From positions 2,046,001 through 2,110,000 of the forward strand of contig JALGAS010000008.1 in assembly GCA_023078685.1 (NCBI GenBank): a stretch of DNA of 64,000 nucleotides, in the 5' to 3' direction. The notes under the pieces were generated by a model. It was not told where the DNA came from, ran no database searches, and saw only the letters and a program-made list of their open reading frames with translations. Made by a program: the position numbers and the translations under genes. Source of the stretch: Neopestalotiopsis rosae (Eukaryota > Ascomycota > Sordariomycetes > Amphisphaeriales > Sporocadaceae). Of the stretch, positions 58,122 to 64,000 are shown in pieces; position 1 is the stretch's first letter; every line of letters starts with the position of its first letter.

Positions 58122-58987
58122 GGTTGTTCGAGTATAATAACGAAGGGGTCGATATGGCTATCAAAGCCTAATATATATACAAAAAGAGAATAACCCTAAA
58201 TGTTATAATGACCTGCAATTAGGGAAGGCTAACTCCCCTCAAGATGTGTTGGTAAGAGCTGCACAAATCCATCGATCAAGAAGCCTGGGAGCGTTTTAGG
58301 TTATATGTCACGGGATACTTAAAGGGAAGAGACAAGCAAACAATGGAGAACAATGTTTTGTCACACGTCAAAGACTCATTCACAGTCCTGACCTTTCATA
58401 ATAGCATCAATCAAGTCATTGTCTGCTCCTTTGTGCATCACATTCGACGTCACGACGTCTCTGTCAATACATGGACAGAAATCTCGACATATTCCTTTCC
58501 TCATTGTCTGTCTCAAAGTAGCTTCATCACAGTATGAAAGTGCATATCGTCGAGACTCGCATATTGCACCGGCATCAGACGCGAGTTGGGAATGTCTTGT
58601 ATGGCTTCAATTTCGAAGCTATGCTATGCGCATTGAGAAAACGCAATAGAAAACTGACCCTTCTTTCATGCTGTGTATGTATGCGGGATGAATCTTTTTG
58701 CCGTCTATCCGAACCTGGACGATGCCACCAACCGGGTCTTTCAACTCCTCGCCCGCGTGCCGAAAATCCAAAACTGTCCAACTCCCATGACTCTTTGGTG
58801 TTCTACTGGGTTCAATAGTTTGTGGCCAAATTGTAAAAAGCTTCTTGAGGGTATCATAACACCAAAAACGTCTTGCCCAAGGTCGTCCATTGCCCTCATT
58901 TATCGTTCCAGATCCATAATGCTTCTCCACACCGTGTATTTTCCTCTCTTCTTTTCCTTCTCCACCTGCTTGTAGTACATGTATCCT
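58122..58987. other. Promoter of the membrane protein and 3' UTR of the PAS kinase
   Basis: About 0.9 kb between same-strand genes. Nothing further is recognisable. Confidence 0.5.
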
Positions 58988-61900
58988 CTAGAGCTCCATC
59001 TCGCACCAAGGATGGTTGATGACCTGCTCAATGGTGTATCTTTGAGACACGTCTCGGTTGAGCATGCAGCGGATGAGATCAATACTCTCGTCGCTGATCG
59101 TGTATGGCACCCGCAAATCCCGATCCATGATTTCGTCAATGCTGTAAAAGGGGTTTTCCTTGTAGATGATGGTGTAGAGCAGAATTCCCAGTGCCCATAC
59201 GTCTTGTTCTTTGCCGCCATAGGGGTTTCCTGCAAGGACTTCAGGGGCCGCATAGTCTGACAGCCTGTAAGTGAGATGCAAAGGGTAGGGATGCTGGGTT
59301 CATGAACTCACCGATGGTGCCGACAAACACATCAAATGGCCCGCTTTTGATGTATGCTGCACTTCCGAAATCAATCAACTTAATATGCCCCTCGCCATCT
59401 AGGATGACATTTTCGTCCTTGATGTCCCGATGCACCACATTCGCCTTGGTGTGAAGATGGTGAACAGCCTCCGCGACTTGGACGAATATACTCCGACATT
59501 CTCGCTCCTCCATATTAGTTCGGAGCTCGATATAGTCGAACAAGTCCATGCCAGGCAAACCGTGGGGTGCCATTTCGATGTAGTAGTTGGTCTCATCTTC
59601 GAAGAAGTCTTCCATCTCGACAATGTTTGGGTGTCTGAGCTCGTCCTTCCGTAGATAGTTGAGCACATGAATTTCCAGGGGGATTGTGCCCAACTTTCGG
59701 TCTCGGGTCCATGTGTCCACCAGAATGCGCTTCTTGGTCACGTACTTCAAGACGACCTTTCTGCCACCGTTGTGCTTGTATCTAGCAAGCTTGACCTGAC
59801 CATAGGCGCCTTGTCCCATATCCTCCAAGATGACAAAGTCGTCGATCGTCTTTTTGCCAGAGTGTGGTTCAACAACTTTGGGTACAGAGGATTGAGCTGG
59901 TTTGGCTTTTTCGTCGGTCTTTTGCCCTCCTCCAGTGATCTTTGCTGTGGCGTTGATTGCCATATTCTTCAATTGTGCTGTCAGAGCTGAAGCAGTGGAC
60001 ATTTTCCTCGACTCCTGATCGTCGCCTTCGTTCTCTCGTTCGTGGTCGTCTTTGTTGTCCTCTTCGTCGTTATCAGAGCTAACCTCGCGAGGTGGTGAGC
60101 GTGCAGGAGTTTGACCTGGGGATGGCTGATGTAGTGGTGTTTCTGCTGTGGAGAGCAGTGAATCGTTGATGGAAATGGAAGCAAGCCTCGGCGCGTGTAG
60201 ATGTCTCGAGTATGTGATCCACAACGCAAAGACCAATTCCGGGCTGCTGAATGTGATGGCTTCTTCAGAAGAAGACAATTCGTCGTCACTTCCGCCAGAG
60301 TCACTCTTGGCCCTCTTCTCGCTCTTGACTACGCGCATCTGCACGTCGATCTTGAGCTCTGTGCCGTCTCTGTGTTTAGCAGGCAGGCCCTCGGGGTTCA
60401 AAAAGTTTGTTGGAGCGTCTGGTCTGCCAGCTCGAACTGCGTAGAATGCCGCTGCCTTTCTGAAGTTGTGCTCGGGAATCACGATGCCGTCTTGAAACTG
60501 TACGCCTTCTTGCTCTTTCAACGTGTCGATGATCTTGTCGAAGTCTGGGATGAGGTTGTTGATGTGCAGGCCGTCAGGCTTCTCGTGCCCAAATAAAGCT
60601 CCGCAGAAGACTGAGTTTGAGCTTTTGATGTGTAGCGAGCCTGTTTCCACAACAACGATGCCAGCAATGTGGGGGAAGCTCGACACGCGCAGCTCCGTCT
60701 CGCCTCTAGTCTGAGTCACAGTAGCCGGTATGTTGGTCTTGTTACTGTTGCGGCAGGTGAAGTACTTGCGTCTCGCGATTTGCGCATAGTCAACGGCACC
60801 TTCTCTGGGATCAATTCCTTGACGAGGGATCCGCGTAATGAGCTTTCCGACGTCGATACCGGGCTGGATCAGATTGTCTCCCCATATCGGTGCCGTTTCG
60901 CCAGAGATTTTGGTAACGATACCCTCTTCATCCAGCTTGATGAACGCCACGTCTTCATGAATCTCCTCGAGAACCCAAATGAGGCCTATCCGCTTCTCCT
61001 TGACCCACAAGCTCGCTGCACCTGTCGCGCCATTACGCTTTTGAATCGGAACCACATCGCCACAAAGCAGGACTCCCCGACTCTTTGTGTTGTTATGGTT
61101 TGCCAAGGCCCGCGGCTTTGAAGGAGTCACATCTCCACTGTGCACAGTCTGCGCACGTAGTGGAGGTGCCTTGGGAGGCTGAGATCGTGAATTCGGCTTG
61201 CTGAGCAAGTGGGCTGTTATCCCGCCTCGCCCACCTAGCAGAGCTGAGCCACTCGGGGCTGGTGGTGGTGGTTTGGCTGTCTTCTTTGGCGTTGGTGCCT
61301 GGCCGAGCTCATCTGTATCAATACCCTTGAGTTTACTCTCTAGCCACGCCCGCCGTTCTTCCTGTACGACTTCCAAGATGCCCATCTTTCGAACTTCAGC
61401 TTTAGTGACACCAAACACAAGACATGCCAGATCATTTGCCGCTAGAATCGTCCACGGAGGCTTAGCTTCAGTTGTAAAAATCGCCTGTGCTGCAGGAACC
61501 CATCGGGTGGTATGCCCATGCACAGATGAACTTAAACTGCCCGGAATGCTCAGGGACGAGGGACCTCGCTGCGGTGGTATCGTGGGCGAGATTAACACAT
61601 CAGGATACGACGGTTGTTGCCCAGCCACGTAGGGTTGCGAAAGAGCGTCCAAGAGCTTTTGTTGCATAGACATGGGTGCCACGTCGGTATACGTCCGCTT
61701 CAGAACTGGTTTCGTCGAGATCGGGGGTGAAGTTCCTGCCGTTGTAGCACTTTCATTTGTGGGTGTCCGTGACGAATTTTCCGAGTCTGACGGTTCCTTG
61801 GCAATCTCCGAATACTTTGTTTTCGGGGATATATTGCTCTCAGCCGATTTTACCACTGACAAGGATTCCATTCGCGGCGACCTTGCATCAGAGGGGGAAA

Positions 61901-62489
61901 CGAGAGGCGTTGCAAAAGACTCCGGGCTGTGTGTTCTTGGGATAAATTCCTTCTCAAATACATTCTGCCCGGACATGTCGGCAGGGCCAGTCAAGGGGCC
62001 AGGCACAAACGTCGAATCAATATCCTGGTGTGGAAGATTACCGGCACCCACAAGCTGTGCCTTGGCCAAAAGATCAAGCATGGTCTGCGTCTCAACATCA
62101 CCCGTCACTCTTGCTTGGGCACTGGCTATGGCCGCATTATGTGATACAGCCCAGCCCATCCGGTCTTTCATGAATTCTATAGACCGCTTCAAAACACTTT
62201 GCCGATTTTGTATAAAGTCTTCCGACTGGTGGGCGAACGAAAACGAGTGGAGAGACTCTGAAGGGAAGCGAGAAAGGTCCTCTGTGAAACTCGGAGAGCT
62301 AGGACCGGCGGACATGGGAGTTTGGTTTGTAGGCGACATCATCATCACTAGGGAAGCCGTCCTCGCGAGGCTAGTGGAAGGGCTTCGGGACGAGGTGGCA
62401 GATGAGGGCATGGTTGGAGCGCGAACGGGATGGTTCTGCCGGATTCGTCGCAGACCAGACGGGCCAAGGCCATGATCATGGTCCGTCAT
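58988..62489 (-). CDS. psk1: PAS domain Ser/Thr kinase, Psk1/Psk2-like
   Basis: Two exons, 62489-59312 and 59256-58988, 1148 aa. The start is the first ATG (MTDHDHG); the frame is open 6 codons upstream without ATG. The N-terminal ~320 residues are Ser/Pro-rich. PAS-like blocks lie at about 325-395 (AIFTTEAKPPWTILAANDLA), 500-560 (AFIKLDEEGIVTKISGETAP) and 600-650 (GIVVVETGSLHIKSSNSVF). The kinase domain is at about 870-1148: GQGAYGQVKLARY, VVLKYV (ATP Lys), HRDIKDEN, LIDFGSA, GTIDYAAPEVLAG and DVWALGILLY. All catalytic motifs are present. The intron cuts the activation-segment codon of DYAAPE; its acceptor is the second of two nearby AGs. In yeast, PAS kinases link nutrient state to glycogen and protein synthesis. 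It appears intact. Confidence 0.93.
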
Positions 62490-64000
62490 GAGAGAAGACC
62501 TATTCACATCGCGTCAACATTTACAATTACAGCTTTTGACATGGTCCCCTCAGTAAATCATTTTGTAACAAGGCAAAGGCAGGCGGGTAAGCAGCAGTGT
62601 CAAGGTGAGATTGTAGTCAGCAGAAGCTGACCCAGGAGGCTGTGATGCAAAGCCATGTGACGTGACACAAAGGACCAGGGTGGTAGGACGATCGTAGGGT
62701 CATTCACGAGGAGCAACCAGTAGTATATTGGGCGGGCAACCAAGAGGAAATTCTTCGCACCTTGTGATAGAGTCATAGTCAACACTTGACGCGGCATCGA
62801 AGGAAAATCGCATTCTCGAGTCGGAACGGTCCAGGGACTCGCCCTCTCGGATCGGCGACTCGGACACGACGGCGAGATTACCGGCGCTGCGATTCTTTGG
62901 GATTTGTAGAGGCGTCGAGAGCTTGCTCCGGCCGCGTCCTCGTTGCGGCTCTTCATCGTATCTAGCGTTCTCGGTGTCGGCGCCTTTGGTAGAGGAAACA
63001 TGTTAGTGTATTGCATGTCTAGCAGCAAGATGAGGGATGCAGCGTGCTGCTAACTCCGTTTTCCTGCTACTGCTACTGCTACTGCCGCTGCTGCTGGCGG
63101 CGGCGGCGGCGGCGGTGGTGGTGATGATGCTGCCTCTACTAGGCCAATCTGCGCCCGTAGTTCGTCTCTGGAGTCTTACCGTTTTCCTGTTGCTCTCCAC
63201 CATGAGTATGTTTCATAATTGACGGCGATGAACTTGATCACGGTGTCGGCGCAGGATTCGAGCTCGAGGAATGGCCCGTTGACGGTTAGGGGACAAGGAG
63301 AGAAAAAGAAAAGGCAAAATAGCCTATAGTGGAAGAATATGCTTTTGGGTATGTGTTAAGACAATAATAGATGCCAGCGCTTTTCTCTTTTCTGCCCGTC
63401 CGTCGTCGCGCGTTTGCTGGTCTTGGCTTGGGCTTTCGAACTCGACTGTTGTTGGCTTGACTCGAACCACTCTCGCTCTCTCCAATTCTGCCTGTGCTTT
63501 TCCTTGGGCGGGCGCTGGACTGGGGTGCTTGTTGGTCGGTTGCCTTTGGGTTGCAGGGCGATACGGACGTTGGCGCGGGGTCAGGAAAAGAGAGAGGGAT
63601 GGAGAGTGAGTGAGTGATTGAGTGAGAGAGAGACTTGGGTTGATTGGAGGTAAATTAAACTTGTGTTGAACGTTTTCTCTTAGCAGACCTTTTGTCGCGG
63701 AACACGGGAGAGGCGTTGCCTGAACCTTTAGTGAGCCGGATTGGTTGTAAGGTTGATTGATAGTTTACCTAGGTAGGTAGATTCGGTGAACAAGCTGTCG
63801 AGGCGCGAAAGCGGTCATAGATCTGTTTTCTTTCTTGTTTTGGTCGCGGTATTAAATGTCACTTCCAATTGACATTATTTTTTTTTTCTTGCCCGTTGAT
63901 ATTCGTCGTCAGCCTATCCGACACCGAGAGAGGTGACGGGAAGCTAAGTAACGACCGAGGCGAAAAAGCTGGGGAATCCTTGTGGATCTGTTTGCTGTCT
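62490..64000. other. PAS kinase promoter and 5' leader
   Basis: About 1.5 kb upstream of the kinase. Minus-strand frames here (such as 62600-63028) fit a long 5' leader with short upstream frames. An AG acceptor-like site just before the ATG (AATAG/GTCTTC) allows a leader intron. No second gene is recognisable before the window ends. Confidence 0.5.
63064..63131. repeat. Compound trinucleotide repeat (CTA/CTG, GCG, GTG)
   Basis: About 68 bp of CTA/CTG, then GCG, then GTG units in the PAS kinase leader region. It is a simple repeat and could form structure in an mRNA leader. Confidence 0.85.

Overview
The window is nuclear DNA of a filamentous ascomycete, most likely a sordariomycete. The genes carry short spliceosomal introns of about 45-70 nt with GTNNGT donors and CTAAC-like branch sites. 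The families are typical of these fungi: HET, DUF6594, NWD-type WD40 repeats, fungal GH3/GH35 enzymes and a sulfatase. There are no operons, and ribosomal RNA, convincing tRNA, CRISPR and intact transposons are absent. All splice coordinates were read by hand from consensus sites and frame continuity.

Layout. (1) 1-5.5 kb: the 5' part of an mrh4-type mitochondrial DEAD-box helicase, a secreted Ser-rich protein and a small Ser-rich membrane-anchored surface protein. (2) 6.4-11.1 kb: an accessory block with an apparently intact four-exon DUF6594 membrane protein, a retropepsin-like protein whose catalytic Asp appears replaced by Glu, a relic of a second DUF6594 gene, and a WD40 relic resembling the C-terminus of an NWD-type NLR. 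(3) 11.5-22.5 kb: a carbohydrate cluster with a GH3 beta-glucosidase, an arylsulfatase, a GH35 beta-galactosidase and a divergently transcribed MFS sugar transporter. The GH3 gene has a one-base frameshift and the transporter has one in-frame TAG, so the cluster may be decaying. (4) 23.9-34.8 kb: a multi-pass membrane protein convergent with a HET-domain gene, a 14-exon PLP-dependent decarboxylase containing a 5-nt micro-exon, and a broken SANT/Myb-like gene. (5) 36.2-64 kb: a more conserved core with a CBM48 protein with a C-terminal membrane tail, iwr1 (RNA polymerase II import), a SANT-like regulator with a 6 kb gene-free upstream region, a Tfc7-like histidine phosphatase, a single-pass basic membrane protein and a PAS kinase of the Psk1/Psk2 type.

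How the genes fit together. The carbohydrate cluster would secrete a beta-glucosidase and a sulfatase, cleave galactosides with GH35 and import the released sugar through the transporter. The GH35/transporter intergenic region holds a CGG-N10-CCG element and CreA-like motifs. The HET, DUF6594 and NWD-like pieces belong to families used in fungal self/non-self recognition and programmed cell death. Several accessory genes between 9 and 35 kb carry single nonsense or frameshift lesions, while the core genes after 36 kb read cleanly. This contrast is the main structural feature of the window.
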